Source: Intestinibacter bartlettii
GTDB lineage: Bacteria; Bacillota; Clostridia; Peptostreptococcales; Peptostreptococcaceae
NCBI RefSeq assembly: GCF_018917435.1
Contig: NZ_JAHLOQ010000037.1
Span: forward strand, 1 to 32,683
Direction of reading: 5' to 3'
Length of the DNA stretch: 32,683 bases
Shown: in pieces, positions 18,016-27,838 of the stretch
Layout of the letters: each line of letters starts with the position of its first letter
Position numbering within the stretch: the stretch's first letter is position 1
The notes under the pieces: generated by a model
What the model was told of the DNA's origin: nothing
Database searches by the model: none
What the model saw: only the letters and a program-made list of their open reading frames with translations
Made by a program: the position numbers and the translations under genes

Positions 18016-18405
18016 ATGGATGTCAAAGTAGCAAAAGAAGTTAAAGCTGTTACACTAGGTGTTCCTATGTTTGATATAGTAGCTGTAATATTACTAATAC
18101 TTATATCACAATTTAGTATGCCAATGCTTATGGGAATAATATTTGGTAGTATAATAGCTGTTCTAAACTTTAGACTATTAGCACTAACATTAGAAAAGGC
18201 AGTCAATCTACCACCAGGAAAGGCACAAGCATATACTGGGGTTAGGTATATGATAAGGCTTACAATAACTGCTGCGGCGCTTATTGTATCTATTAAAAAC
18301 CCTAATTTACATATAATAGGTACTGCAATAGGATTAATAAGTACTCAAGTTGTTATATTTATAAAAACATTAATAGCATCAAAATTTAAGAGAAAGGAGG
18401 TATAG
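18016..18405 (+). CDS. atpI: ATP synthase protein I
   Basis: The 129-residue protein has four hydrophobic segments and fits the ATP synthase subunit I family (AtpI), an assembly factor for the c ring rather than a structural subunit. It lies between atpZ (four-base gap; GGGAAGTGA ribosome binding site) and atpB (two-base gap), so translation is probably coupled. Sequence conservation in the family is low and the call rests partly on position. Confidence 0.85.
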   Translation: MDVKVAKEVKAVTLGVPMFDIVAVILLILISQFSMPMLMGIIFGSIIAVLNFRLLALTLEKAVNLPPGKAQAYTGVRYMIRLTITAAALIVSIKNPNLHIIGTAIGLISTQVVIFIKTLIASKFKRKEV

Positions 18406-18407
18406 CT

Positions 18408-19112
18408 GTGAGATATGCACAATGGATTATTACATTTTCAAATGGTTTCCGTATAAGTGAGACTGTAGTTACAAGTTGGATAATCATGGCGTTCTTAATA
18501 ATAGCATCATATTTCTTAACTAGAAATTTAAAGCTAGTACCAACTAGTAAGGTCCAAATCATGTTGGAGTATGCAGTTGTTACTTTAAAAAATCTAGTTG
18601 AAAGTAATATGGGCAAAGATGTATTTAAGAAAATGCCTAATATGTTCTATTATATAGGATCATTATTCTTATTCTTTGTATGCTCAAACTTAATCGGACT
18701 AGTTGGATTTAAATCTCCAACAACAGACGTTGACACAACACTTGGATGGGCATTACTTACTGTATTCTTAATTTATTTCGAAGGTATGAAGTCAAAAGGA
18801 CTTGCATATTGGAAAGGTCTATTGGATCCAGTTCCATTCTTATTACCTTTAAATATAGTAAGTGAAATAGCAACTCCAATATCACTTACATTCCGTCCAT
18901 TCGGGAATATATTAGGTGGTACTGTAATCATGGGACTTCTTTATCAGTTATTAGCATTCATATCAACACTAATACCTGGTGTTTCAATCCCATTCTTACA
19001 ATTAGTAATACCAGTGCCTTTACATCTATATTTCGACTTGTTCGCAGGTTGTCTACAAGCCTTTATATTTGTAATGTTAACAATGGTATTTGTATCAAAT
19101 GCAACAGAGTAG
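18408..19112 (+). CDS. atpB: F1Fo ATP synthase subunit a
   Basis: Subunit a forms the two half-channels that pass ions to the c ring. The 234-residue protein has five to six transmembrane segments and the conserved helix SLTFRPFGNILGG with the essential Arg at R163, plus PVPLHLYFDLFAGCLQAFIF near the C-terminus. Start codon is GTG with AAGGAGGT six bases upstream (18394-18401). Confidence 0.96.
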   Translation: MRYAQWIITFSNGFRISETVVTSWIIMAFLIIASYFLTRNLKLVPTSKVQIMLEYAVVTLKNLVESNMGKDVFKKMPNMFYYIGSLFLFFVCSNLIGLVGFKSPTTDVDTTLGWALLTVFLIYFEGMKSKGLAYWKGLLDPVPFLLPLNIVSEIATPISLTFRPFGNILGGTVIMGLLYQLLAFISTLIPGVSIPFLQLVIPVPLHLYFDLFAGCLQAFIFVMLTMVFVSNATE

Positions 19113-19127
19113 TAAGCTAAAAATTAA

Positions 19128-19433
<306 letters not shown>

Positions 19434-19455
19434 AAAATTATATAAAAATATTTTC

Positions 19456-19501
19456 AAATTTACAATTGGGAGGTGTTTGGTCATCTCCTAAATGTAAGTT
19501 T
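19456..19501 (+). promoter_or_regulatory. Long intercistronic hairpin between atpE and atpF
   Basis: Bases 19456-19475 pair with 19482-19501: 20 positions with one A-A mismatch and three G-U pairs around the 6-nt loop TTTGGT. It lies 22 bases after the atpE stop and 27 bases before the atpF ATG. No long T-run follows, so full termination is unlikely. It may protect the atpE mRNA end or cause partial termination, raising c-subunit output (inference). Confidence 0.65.
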
Positions 19502-19528
19502 TAGGGTTTGTCAAGAGGAGGAATAGTT

Positions 19529-20029
19529 ATGGATTTTAAACCGGTAGTAACCATATCATGGGAATTATTATTCCAGATTATAAATACAGTTATACTATTC
19601 TTAGTACTTAAAAAATTATTATTCAAACCAGTTCTAAACATAATTGAAAAAAGAGAAAATATGATTCAAGACGATTTAGCTGCTGGAGCAAAAGCTAAGA
19701 ATGAAGGTATAGCTTTAAGAAAAGAATATGAAGAAAAAGTTAGCTTAGCAAAAGACGAAGGTAAAGAGATAATCAAACAAGCTACTGCTAGAGCTGAAGA
19801 AAAATCTAACCAAATAATCGCAGATGCACAAGCTGAAGCAGTTTCATTAAAATCAAAAGCAACTAAAGAAATTGCACAACAAAAAGAACAAGCTATTGCT
19901 GAAATCAGAAATGATATATCAGATATAGCTATACTAGCAGCATCAAAAGTATTAGAAGAAGATATAGATAAATCTAAACATGAAGATTTAATCGAAAAAT
20001 TTATAAAAGAGGTAGGGGAAGCTGAATGA
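19529..20029 (+). CDS. atpF: ATP synthase subunit b
   Basis: Subunit b is the peripheral stalk. The 166-residue protein has one N-terminal transmembrane helix (about 9-29, ELLFQIINTVILFLVLKKLL) and then a long charged helix rich in Ala, Glu and Lys that forms the dimeric coiled coil. Start ATG 19529 is preceded by AGAGGAGGA; an upstream in-frame TTG (19508) would place that ribosome binding site inside the gene. It overlaps atpH by four bases (ATGA). Confidence 0.96.
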   Translation: MDFKPVVTISWELLFQIINTVILFLVLKKLLFKPVLNIIEKRENMIQDDLAAGAKAKNEGIALRKEYEEKVSLAKDEGKEIIKQATARAEEKSNQIIADAQAEAVSLKSKATKEIAQQKEQAIAEIRNDISDIAILAASKVLEEDIDKSKHEDLIEKFIKEVGEAE

Positions 20030-20565
20030 TAGATGTAATAGCTAACAGATACGCTGAAGCTCTATTTCAAATAGGTGAAGAAGAAAATAAAACTGATAAC
20101 CTATATAATGAACTAAAAGAAGTATCTTCTCTAATAACTACAAATAATGATTTAAACAATGTTATGAAGTCTCCATTAGTATCAAAAAATGAAAAAATTC
20201 AATTAATTGATACATTATTTGCTGGAAAAATAGACAATGATTTAAAAAACTTTTTAAAAATATTAATTGAAAAAGGAAGAATCTCGTCTATAAAAGCAAT
20301 AGAGGCAACATATAAAGGACTGTTAAATGATAAAAACAATATCATAGAAGGATATGTAATCAGTGCAGTTCAAATGGATGATGAGAAAATTAAAGAGCTT
20401 GAAACAGAGCTTTCTAAAAAATATAATAAAAATGTTACTTTAGAGAACAAAGTTGATAAGAGTATATTAGGTGGGGTCTTAGTAAGACTTGGTAACACTG
20501 AAATAGACGGAACAATAAAAACTCGTTTAGATGGATTAAAAAATCAACTTTCACAAGTAATTTAG
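20026..20565 (+). CDS. atpH: ATP synthase subunit delta
   Basis: Delta ties the b dimer to the top of the alpha3beta3 head. The 179-residue protein has the helical N-terminal domain (VIANRYAEALFQIGEEE) and the C-terminal signature KYNKNVTLENKVDKSILGGVLVRLGNTEIDGTI shortened here to its core: VD-x-SILGG-x-x-VR. It starts inside the atpF stop (ATGA overlap), so the two are translationally coupled. Ribosome binding site AGAGGT-GGGG. Confidence 0.95.
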   Translation: MIDVIANRYAEALFQIGEEENKTDNLYNELKEVSSLITTNNDLNNVMKSPLVSKNEKIQLIDTLFAGKIDNDLKNFLKILIEKGRISSIKAIEATYKGLLNDKNNIIEGYVISAVQMDDEKIKELETELSKKYNKNVTLENKVDKSILGGVLVRLGNTEIDGTIKTRLDGLKNQLSQVI

Positions 20566-20583
20566 TAGGAGGGCGGTGAACCC

Positions 20584-22086
20584 ATGAACTTAAGACCTGA
20601 AGAAATCAGTTCTATAATTAAACAACAAATAAAGAACTACGATAATAAAATAGAATTAACAGATACAGGAAGCGTCCTAAAAGTTGGGGATGGTATAGCT
20701 ACAGTCTATGGATTAGAAAATGCTATGTCAAGTGAATTACTTGAGTTCCCAGGTGAAGTATTTGGGATGGCACTTAACTTAGAAGAAGATGTTGTTGGGG
20801 CCGTTTTATTCGGTGATGACAGCGGAATCAAAGAAGGAGACATAGTAAAAAGAACTGGAAGAATAGTTGAAGTTCCAGTTGGTGATGCTATGATAGGTAG
20901 AGTTGTAAGTCCACTTGGTTTACCTATAGATGGTAAAGGACCTATAAACACTAACAAAACTAGACCAGTAGAATCTCCAGCACCTGGAATAATGGCAAGA
21001 AGATCAGTTTACGAACCATTACAAACAGGTATAAAATCAATTGACTCAATGATACCAATCGGTAGAGGTCAAAGGGAGCTTATAATAGGAGACAGACAAA
21101 CTGGTAAAACTTCTATAGCAATAGATACAATCTTAAACCAAAAAGGTAAAGATGTTATATGTATATACGTTGCAATAGGACAAAAACGTTCAACAGTAGC
21201 GCAATTAGTTACTAGATTAGAAAATGGTGGAGCAATGGATTACACAATAGTTGTTTCTGCAACAGCTTCAGAATCTGCACCACTTCAATACTTAGCACCA
21301 TATGCAGGAGCTGCAATGGGTGAAGAATTCATGTACAATGGAAAACACGTTTTAATAATATATGATGATTTAAGTAAACAAGCAGTTGCTTACAGAGAAA
21401 TGTCATTATTACTTAGAAGACCACCAGGCCGTGAAGCATATCCAGGGGATGTTTTCTATCTACATTCAAGATTATTAGAAAGAGCAGCTAAATTATCTGA
21501 CGAATTAGGCGGAGGATCAATGACTGCTTTACCAATAATAGAAACTCAAGCAGGTGACGTTTCTGCATATATACCAACAAACGTTATATCAATCACTGAC
21601 GGACAAATTTACTTACAACCAGAATTATTCTACTCAGGTGTAAGACCTGCAGTTGACCCTGGTATATCTGTATCAAGAGTTGGTGGTAGTGCACAAATAA
21701 AAGCAATGAAAAAAGTTTCAGGTACATTAAAACTTGCTTACTCTCAATATAGAGAGCTTGCATCATTCTCTCAATTCGGATCTGACTTAGATGCTGATAC
21801 TAAGAGAAGACTTGCTCAAGGTGAAAGAATCGTTGAGGTTTTAAAACAAGGCGAAAATGCGCCTCTTGAAGTTAGTAACCAAGTTATGATAATATTTGCT
21901 GTTACAAATGGATTTGTAGATGATATCCCAGTTAGTGAATTATCTAGATTTGAATCTGAGTTATTTAAATTCGTAGATGCAAATTATCCTGAATTAAGTG
22001 AAAAAATACTAGCAAATAAGGATTTCACAACTGATTTAACTGCAGCAATAAATGAATTCAAAAAGACATTTGTTGTTGAAGCTTAA
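20584..22086 (+). CDS. atpA: ATP synthase subunit alpha
   Basis: Alpha alternates with beta in the F1 head and carries the non-catalytic nucleotide sites. The 500-residue protein has the beta-barrel N-terminal domain, Walker A GDRQTGKT at 169-176, [15 protein letters not shown]-type Walker B region and the alpha/beta signature [11 protein letters not shown] near residue 357. Length is standard. GGAGGGCGGTGA precedes the ATG. Confidence 0.98.
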   Translation: MNLRPEEISSIIKQQIKNYDNKIELTDTGSVLKVGDGIATVYGLENAMSSELLEFPGEVFGMALNLEEDVVGAVLFGDDSGIKEGDIVKRTGRIVEVPVGDAMIGRVVSPLGLPIDGKGPINTNKTRPVESPAPGIMARRSVYEPLQTGIKSIDSMIPIGRGQRELIIGDRQTGKTSIAIDTILNQKGKDVICIYVAIGQKRSTVAQLVTRLENGGAMDYTIVVSATASESAPLQYLAPYAGAAMGEEFMYNGKHVLIIYDDLSKQAVAYREMSLLLRRPPGREAYPGDVFYLHSRLLERAAKLSDELGGGSMTALPIIETQAGDVSAYIPTNVISITDGQIYLQPELFYSGVRPAVDPGISVSRVGGSAQIKAMKKVSGTLKLAYSQYRELASFSQFGSDLDADTKRRLAQGERIVEVLKQGENAPLEVSNQVMIIFAVTNGFVDDIPVSELSRFESELFKFVDANYPELSEKILANKDFTTDLTAAINEFKKTFVVEA

Positions 22087-22115
22087 GAATCCTTTTTAAA
22101 AAGGAGGTAAACTAA

Positions 22116-22982
22116 TTGGCAGGCGCTGGAATTAAAGAGATTAAAAACCGTATAGGCAGTGTTCAAAGTACAAAACAAGTTACAAAAGCTATGGAATTAG
22201 TTTCTTCATCAAAAATGAGAAAGGCTAAGGATAGAGCTTTAGCTAGTAGACCATACTTTAACACAATGTACAATACAGTTAAAGATATAGCTACTAACAC
22301 GAGAGGTGTTAGAGACCCATTCTTAAAACAAAGAGAAGTAAAAAATAAATGTTATATAGTAATAGCTGGAGATAGAGGTCTAGCTGGAGGATATAACTCA
22401 AATATATTCAAACTTACAACTGCTCATATGGATGGAAAACAAGAAAAAGTTATGACAGTAGGTAAGAAGGCAACGGAATTTTTCCAAAAAAGAGGTTACG
22501 ATATAGTAGCCGCTGAAGAAAGTGTTGAAAAATGTGATTATGATAGAACATTAGCACTTGCTAATACAGCAATGGATTTATATAAAAAAGGTGAGATAGA
22601 TGAATTATATATCTGTTATACAGAATTTATATCACCTCTAACTCAAACTCCTAAATTAATGAAGGTTTTACCATTAGCTTTCGATAAAGAAGAAGTAAAA
22701 TCAAAAGAAAATTCAGGAAGTAGAGCTAGAGTTCAATACTTACCATCACCAGAGGCTGTTTTAAGCTACTTAATACCTAAGTACGTATCAGGTGTAGTTT
22801 ATGACGGTGTAATAGAATCTTTTGCATCAGAACAATCAGCAAGAAGAAATGCTATGAAGTCAGCTTCAGACAATGCAGATGAAATGCTTTCTACTCTAGA
22901 ATTAAGTTACAATAGAGCAAGACAAACTGCGGTTACTCAAGAAATAACAGAAATCGTAGGTGGAGTTGAGGCTCTAAAATAA
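22116..22982 (+). CDS. atpG: ATP synthase subunit gamma
   Basis: Gamma is the central rotor shaft. The 288-residue protein shows the paired N- and C-terminal coiled-coil helices: IKNRIGSVQSTKQVTKAMELVSSSKMRKA at the start (core KQ-x-TKAMELVSSSKM) and SYNRARQTAVTQEITEIVGG at the end. The start codon is TTG behind a strong AAGGAGGT, a weaker start with a strong Shine-Dalgarno that suits its low stoichiometry. Confidence 0.97.
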   Translation: MAGAGIKEIKNRIGSVQSTKQVTKAMELVSSSKMRKAKDRALASRPYFNTMYNTVKDIATNTRGVRDPFLKQREVKNKCYIVIAGDRGLAGGYNSNIFKLTTAHMDGKQEKVMTVGKKATEFFQKRGYDIVAAEESVEKCDYDRTLALANTAMDLYKKGEIDELYICYTEFISPLTQTPKLMKVLPLAFDKEEVKSKENSGSRARVQYLPSPEAVLSYLIPKYVSGVVYDGVIESFASEQSARRNAMKSASDNADEMLSTLELSYNRARQTAVTQEITEIVGGVEALK

Positions 22983-22991
22983 GGAGGTTAG

Positions 22992-24386
<1,395 letters not shown>

Positions 24387-24389
24387 TCT

Positions 24390-24674
24390 ATGGCAAACCA
24401 ATTTGCATTAGAAATAGTAACTCCTGAAAATATCTTTTACAATGATCAAGTTGAAATGGTAATAATGAGAACTACAAAAGGCGATAGAGCTATTTTAAAG
24501 GATCATATACCATTTGTAGCAGGATTAGTTGAAGGACAATTAAGAATAAAAAAAGATGGTAAATTTAAAGAAGGAAAGATTTCTGGAGGATTTATCACTG
24601 TTACTAAAGAAAAAACAACTATATTAACAGAAGCTGCATCATGGGATGGTGAAGTTTCAAAAGAAACTATATAG
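24390..24674 (+). CDS. atpC: ATP synthase subunit epsilon, lacking the C-terminal domain
   Basis: Epsilon binds gamma at the rotor base and, through its C-terminal helix pair, inhibits ATP hydrolysis in many bacteria. This product has only 94 residues against the usual 130-140. The N-terminal beta-sandwich is complete (LEIVTPENIFYNDQVEMVIMRTT, KISGGFITVTKEKTTILTEAA), and the protein ends at the linker (WDGEVSKETI) with tandem stops TAG TAA. No C-terminal helix sequence is found in any frame before the terminator at 24693. Truncation by design rather than by frameshift is therefore likely. It is the last gene of the operon. Confidence 0.93.
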   Translation: MANQFALEIVTPENIFYNDQVEMVIMRTTKGDRAILKDHIPFVAGLVEGQLRIKKDGKFKEGKISGGFITVTKEKTTILTEAASWDGEVSKETI

Positions 24675-24692
24675 TAAATAATAAATAATAGA

Positions 24693-24738
24693 GGAGTTAT
24701 CTAAAATAGTGTAATACTAAAAAGATAACTCCTTTTTT
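24693..24738 (+). terminator. Intrinsic terminator of the atp operon
   Basis: GGAGTTATCT (24693-24702) pairs with AGATAACTCC (24723-24732), followed by six T. Confidence 0.88.
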
Positions 24739-24850
24739 ATTTCTAATTTTACTACTTGGGACTATAGCACTTAAGAAATCTTTGGAATATATAGAGTAAA
24801 TTGTATTAACAAATTAAAATAAGAGCATAATTACTTTAAGGAGAAAGTAT

Positions 24851-25231
24851 ATGAATATATTTGGAATAGGAATAGATATTATAGAAATAGATAGGATAGA
24901 AAATGTATTGGAAAGAAATCCGAGATTTTTAGAAAGAAATTTTACAGAACAAGAAATAAATTATTTTAAACAGAGAAAATTTAAAAGTGAAAGTATAGCA
25001 GGAAACTTTGCTGCAAAAGAAGCAATAAGCAAGGCAATTGGAACTGGAATAAGGGGATTTAAGTTAAAAGATATAGAAATTATAAGAGATGAATTAGGAA
25101 AGCCAATTGTTAATACTTATAATAATTTAAGTGAAATTTGCATAAAATATAATATTAAAGAAATAAAGGTAAGTATATCACATAGTGAAAATTATGCTGT
25201 AGCTAACTCTATTATAATATCTAAAAATTAA
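24851..25231 (+). CDS. acpS: Holo-[acyl-carrier-protein] synthase
   Basis: AcpS moves the 4'-phosphopantetheine group from CoA to apo-ACP. The 126-residue protein has the two metal-binding motifs GIGIDIIEIDRIE (D9) and GNFAAKEAISKAIGTGI (E57) and a C-terminal SISHSENYAVA motif. AAGGAGAAAG precedes the ATG. It follows the atp terminator, so a separate promoter is expected, though none is obvious. Confidence 0.95.
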   Translation: MNIFGIGIDIIEIDRIENVLERNPRFLERNFTEQEINYFKQRKFKSESIAGNFAAKEAISKAIGTGIRGFKLKDIEIIRDELGKPIVNTYNNLSEICIKYNIKEIKVSISHSENYAVANSIIISKN

Positions 25232-25305
25232 TATAATACTCATAATAAGATTAATAATTAACTTCTTTCTTGAATATTAATATAAAAGGGGAGGGAGTTA
25301 ACTAT

Positions 25306-25902
25306 ATGATTAAACGAAAAACATTAGCATTATTATTTATATTTATATTTGTAATAGTAAATTTAGCAGGGTGTAAAAACTTAGGTCAACAAACAAAGGA
25401 AGATATATACGAAGATTTTCAAAAGAAAATGACAAAGATGACGTCTTATACATGTAAAGCAGATATAACAATTATAAATAATAAAAGTGAAGGCAAATAT
25501 ATAATGAATCATACCTATAAAAAGCCGTCATATTATAAGTTAGAAATAATCGAACCAGAAAATTTAAATGGAAAAACAATAGAATATTATAAAGATAAAA
25601 TTATTATTAAAAATAAACAGTTGGATGATGTAATAGAACTTCCAAACGTAGGAGATAATAAACTATATTTATTTATAGGTGACTTTGTACAAGATTTTTT
25701 ACAAGAAGATTCTATAAATATAAGTGTTTCTGAGGAACAATTAATTTTAGAAAGAGATTTATCACAGGAAAATTCTTATCTAAGCAAGCAAATATTGTAT
25801 ATAGATAAAAAGACTAAAAATCCTGTAAAAATGGAAATACTAAATAATGAAGGTGAAAAAAAGTTTATCGTAAATTATACCGATTTTCAAACCCAAAATT
25901 AA
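25306..25902 (+). CDS. GerS-like lipoprotein (LolA-fold family)
   Basis: The 198-residue protein starts with a type II signal peptide: basic MIKRK, a hydrophobic core and lipobox LAGC with Cys23. The mature part is a beta-strand-rich domain of the outer-membrane-lipoprotein-sorting (LolA-like) type, with phrases such as YTCKADITIINNKSEGKYIMNH in its core. In C. difficile the germination lipoprotein GerS, partner of the CwlD amidase in making cortex muramic-delta-lactam, has this fold and lies near acpS and the atp operon. Synteny and architecture together suggest an orthologue. ATG 25306 is preferred over an upstream in-frame start (25270) because GGGAGGGAG lies eight bases before it and the signal peptide begins there. 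Confidence 0.7.
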   Translation: MIKRKTLALLFIFIFVIVNLAGCKNLGQQTKEDIYEDFQKKMTKMTSYTCKADITIINNKSEGKYIMNHTYKKPSYYKLEIIEPENLNGKTIEYYKDKIIIKNKQLDDVIELPNVGDNKLYLFIGDFVQDFLQEDSINISVSEEQLILERDLSQENSYLSKQILYIDKKTKNPVKMEILNNEGEKKFIVNYTDFQTQN

Positions 25903-26219
25903 TAACCTCTAGATTAAATCTGGATAACAAGGTCTCTATAATTTAATAAGAATCTCATTAATATAATTAAGCTAATAATCTAATTTAAATGATTATAGTA
26001 CTTAACTTATAAAGTACTTAAAAATCTACATTATGAATTTTTAAGCGAAAGATTTTTTTATAACTTTGATTACAAATATTAAAAATAATAAAAAAAATGG
26101 ATAGAATACTATTAGCTAGATTGGATATAGACATATATTGAATGGTAAGAAATGCAATTTTACATTCGTGTATCTATTTGGTAGAATTAGAATAGATAGT
26201 ATTCCTAGGAGGCGGTTTT
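25903..26219. other. Gene-free region between the lipoprotein gene and ndoAI
   Basis: No ORF or gene remnant is visible. It contains a putative ndoAI promoter, TTTACA (26159-26164), 17-bp spacer, TAGAAT (26182-26187), flanked by a 9-bp inverted repeat, GAATACTAT (26104-26112) and ATAGTATTC (26196-26204). In C. difficile an alanine racemase gene sits next to gerS; it is absent here. Confidence 0.55.
26159..26187 (+). promoter_or_regulatory. Putative sigma-A promoter of ndoAI-ndoA
   Basis: TTTACA (26159-26164) and TAGAAT (26182-26187), both five of six to consensus, 17-bp spacer. The predicted start near 26194 leaves a leader of about 26 nt. Confidence 0.6.
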
Positions 26220-26501
26220 GTGAACAATAAAAACAAAGAAAAAATTGTATTTACTTTGCCAGAGGGAATTTTATCAGAAGTAGATAAAATTATTCAAATG
26301 GAAAATAGTAATAGAGAAGATTTTGCAAAGGCTGCATTTCAATTTTATATAACCCAAAAGAAAAAATTAAACTTAAAAGAAACTATGATAAAGGGTTATA
26401 AAGAAATGGGAAGGATTAATCTTTCATTAGCTGAATTAGGAATGACAGATGAGATTTCTTTAGAAAATAGTTCTAAAGGAGATATGGCAAAAGTTGAGTA
26501 A
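26220..26501 (+). CDS. ndoAI: Antitoxin of the NdoA/EndoA (MazF) ribonuclease
   Basis: The 93-residue protein starts with a ribbon-helix-helix DNA-binding segment ([19 protein letters not shown]) and ends with the toxin-binding tail containing [15 protein letters not shown]. subtilis NdoAI (EndoAI) has the matching GYMEMAKINL. It binds and neutralises the toxin encoded next and probably represses its own operon. Start codon is GTG with AGGAGG seven bases upstream. Its end overlaps the toxin gene by eight bases. Confidence 0.88.
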   Translation: MNNKNKEKIVFTLPEGILSEVDKIIQMENSNREDFAKAAFQFYITQKKKLNLKETMIKGYKEMGRINLSLAELGMTDEISLENSSKGDMAKVE

Positions 26502-26859
26502 TCTCAACTCTGAAATAAGACGAGGAGATTTATATTATGCAGATTTAAGTCCTGTTGTCGGTTCAGAACAAGGAGGTGTGAGGCCTGTTTTAATAATTCA
26601 AAACAACATCGGAAATAAATATAGTCCTACTGTTATTGTAGCTGCTATAACGTCACAAATTAATAAAGCGAAGTTGCCTACACATATCGAAATAAGTGCC
26701 AATGAATACGGACTAAATAAAGATTCTGTTATTCTCTTAGAACAAATTAGAACGATTGATAAGAAGAGGCTGAGGGAAAAAATAGGTTGTCTAGATAAAA
26801 ACATGATGTTAAAAATAGATAATAGCCTTCAAATAAGTTTAGGTTTGTTTAATATGTAA
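26494..26859 (+). CDS. ndoA: Type II toxin endoribonuclease NdoA (MazF/EndoA)
   Basis: The 121-residue MazF-family RNase cleaves mRNA at short sequence sites (UACAU for the B. subtilis enzyme). Family motifs are [29 protein letters not shown] and a TH-containing strand LPTHIEI followed by [16 protein letters not shown]. The start is taken as TTG 26494, inside the antitoxin's 3' end, with AAAGGAG (26475-26481) 12 bases upstream, a loose spacing that would keep toxin synthesis below antitoxin. A terminator follows directly. This chromosomal pair is conserved across Firmicutes and is not a mobile cassette. Confidence 0.93.
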   Translation: MSNLNSEIRRGDLYYADLSPVVGSEQGGVRPVLIIQNNIGNKYSPTVIVAAITSQINKAKLPTHIEISANEYGLNKDSVILLEQIRTIDKKRLREKIGCLDKNMMLKIDNSLQISLGLFNM

Positions 26860-26896
26860 AAGACTATTGATTCTTTTGATTTCAATAGTCTTTTTT
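26858..26896 (+). terminator. Intrinsic terminator after ndoA
   Basis: AAAAGACTATTGA (26858-26870) pairs with TCAATAGTCTTTT (26882-26894) and ends in a T-run; it overlaps the ndoA stop codon. Confidence 0.85.
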
Positions 26897-26935
26897 ATTG
26901 TAAAAAATATAAAGATTAAAAAATAATTTTAATAA

Positions 26936-26944
26936 TGATATAAT
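26936..26944 (+). promoter_or_regulatory. Putative extended -10 promoter of the transketolase genes
   Basis: TGATATAAT (26936-26944) is a perfect extended -10; no clear -35 upstream. Confidence 0.45.
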
Positions 26945-27010
26945 AAAAAGGAATGAGTATTATAATAGTACTATATAGTGATATCAGTTTAAAATTAGGA
27001 GGTAAATCAC

Positions 27011-27838
27011 ATGAGAGACCATAAGGGATTAAATGAGATTGCAAGTATCATAAGAAGAGAAATTGTAACTATGATACATGAAGCAAAATCTGGACATCCA
27101 GGAGGATCTTTATCAGCTGTTGAAATTTTAACAGCATTATACTTTGATGAGATGAATATAGATCCAACAAATCCTAAAATGGAAGATAGAGATAGATTTA
27201 TTTTGTCTAAAGGACATGCCGCACCTGTCTTATATGCTACTTTGGCAGAAAGAGGATTTTTTGATAAAAATGAGTTATTGAAATTTAGAAAATTTGGAGC
27301 AATGTTGCAGGGACACCCTGATATGAATAAAGTACCAGGAGTAGAAATGTCGACAGGTTCTTTAGGACAGGGATTTTCAGTAGCTTGTGGAATGGCCATG
27401 GGTTCTAAGTTAGATAATGCACCGTGGAATGTATATGCACTATTAGGAGACGGAGAAATACAAGAAGGTATAGTGTGGGAAGCAGCTATGAGTGCCGCAC
27501 ATTATAAACTAGATAACTTAATTGTATTTTTAGATTATAACGGATTACAAATAGATGGTAATATAGAAAATGTTATGAATGTAAATCCAGTAGAAGGTAA
27601 GTTTAAGTCTTTTGGATGGAATGTAATAACAATAGACGGACATGATTATGATCAAATATTTGCGGCTTTAGATATAGCAAAAGATACAGTTGGTAAACCA
27701 ACTATAATAATTGCTAAAACAATAAAAGGTAAGGGTGTTTCTTTTATGGAGAATCAAGCTAGTTGGCATGGAAATGCTCCAAGTGATTCAGATTTAAAAC
27801 AAGCTTTACTAGATTTGGGAGGTGCTTGCCGTGAATAA
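27011..27838 (+). CDS. Transketolase, N-terminal (thiamine pyrophosphate) subunit
   Basis: The 275-residue protein is the N-terminal half of a split transketolase, which moves two-carbon units between sugar phosphates. It carries the TPP-binding stretch GDGEIQEGIVWEAA...N with LDYNGLQIDG, and the conserved His motifs SGHPGG and KGHAAP. The middle and C-terminal domains are encoded by the next gene, which overlaps it by eight bases. AGGAGGT precedes the ATG. The split form is common in archaea and clostridia. Confidence 0.95.
   Translation: MRDHKGLNEIASIIRREIVTMIHEAKSGHPGGSLSAVEILTALYFDEMNIDPTNPKMEDRDRFILSKGHAAPVLYATLAERGFFDKNELLKFRKFGAMLQGHPDMNKVPGVEMSTGSLGQGFSVACGMAMGSKLDNAPWNVYALLGDGEIQEGIVWEAAMSAAHYKLDNLIVFLDYNGLQIDGNIENVMNVNPVEGKFKSFGWNVITIDGHDYDQIFAALDIAKDTVGKPTIIIAKTIKGKGVSFMENQASWHGNAPSDSDLKQALLDLGGACRE

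Noticed and set aside
24660-24692. Frameshift as the cause of the short atpC
   Set aside because: No other frame downstream encodes the expected helix pair, and stops occur in all frames before the terminator.
26220-26859. MazEF-like pair as a mobile or plasmid-type toxin-antitoxin cassette
   Set aside because: Synteny with acpS and transketolase neighbours and the GYxEMxxINL antitoxin motif mark it as the conserved chromosomal ndoAI-ndoA.
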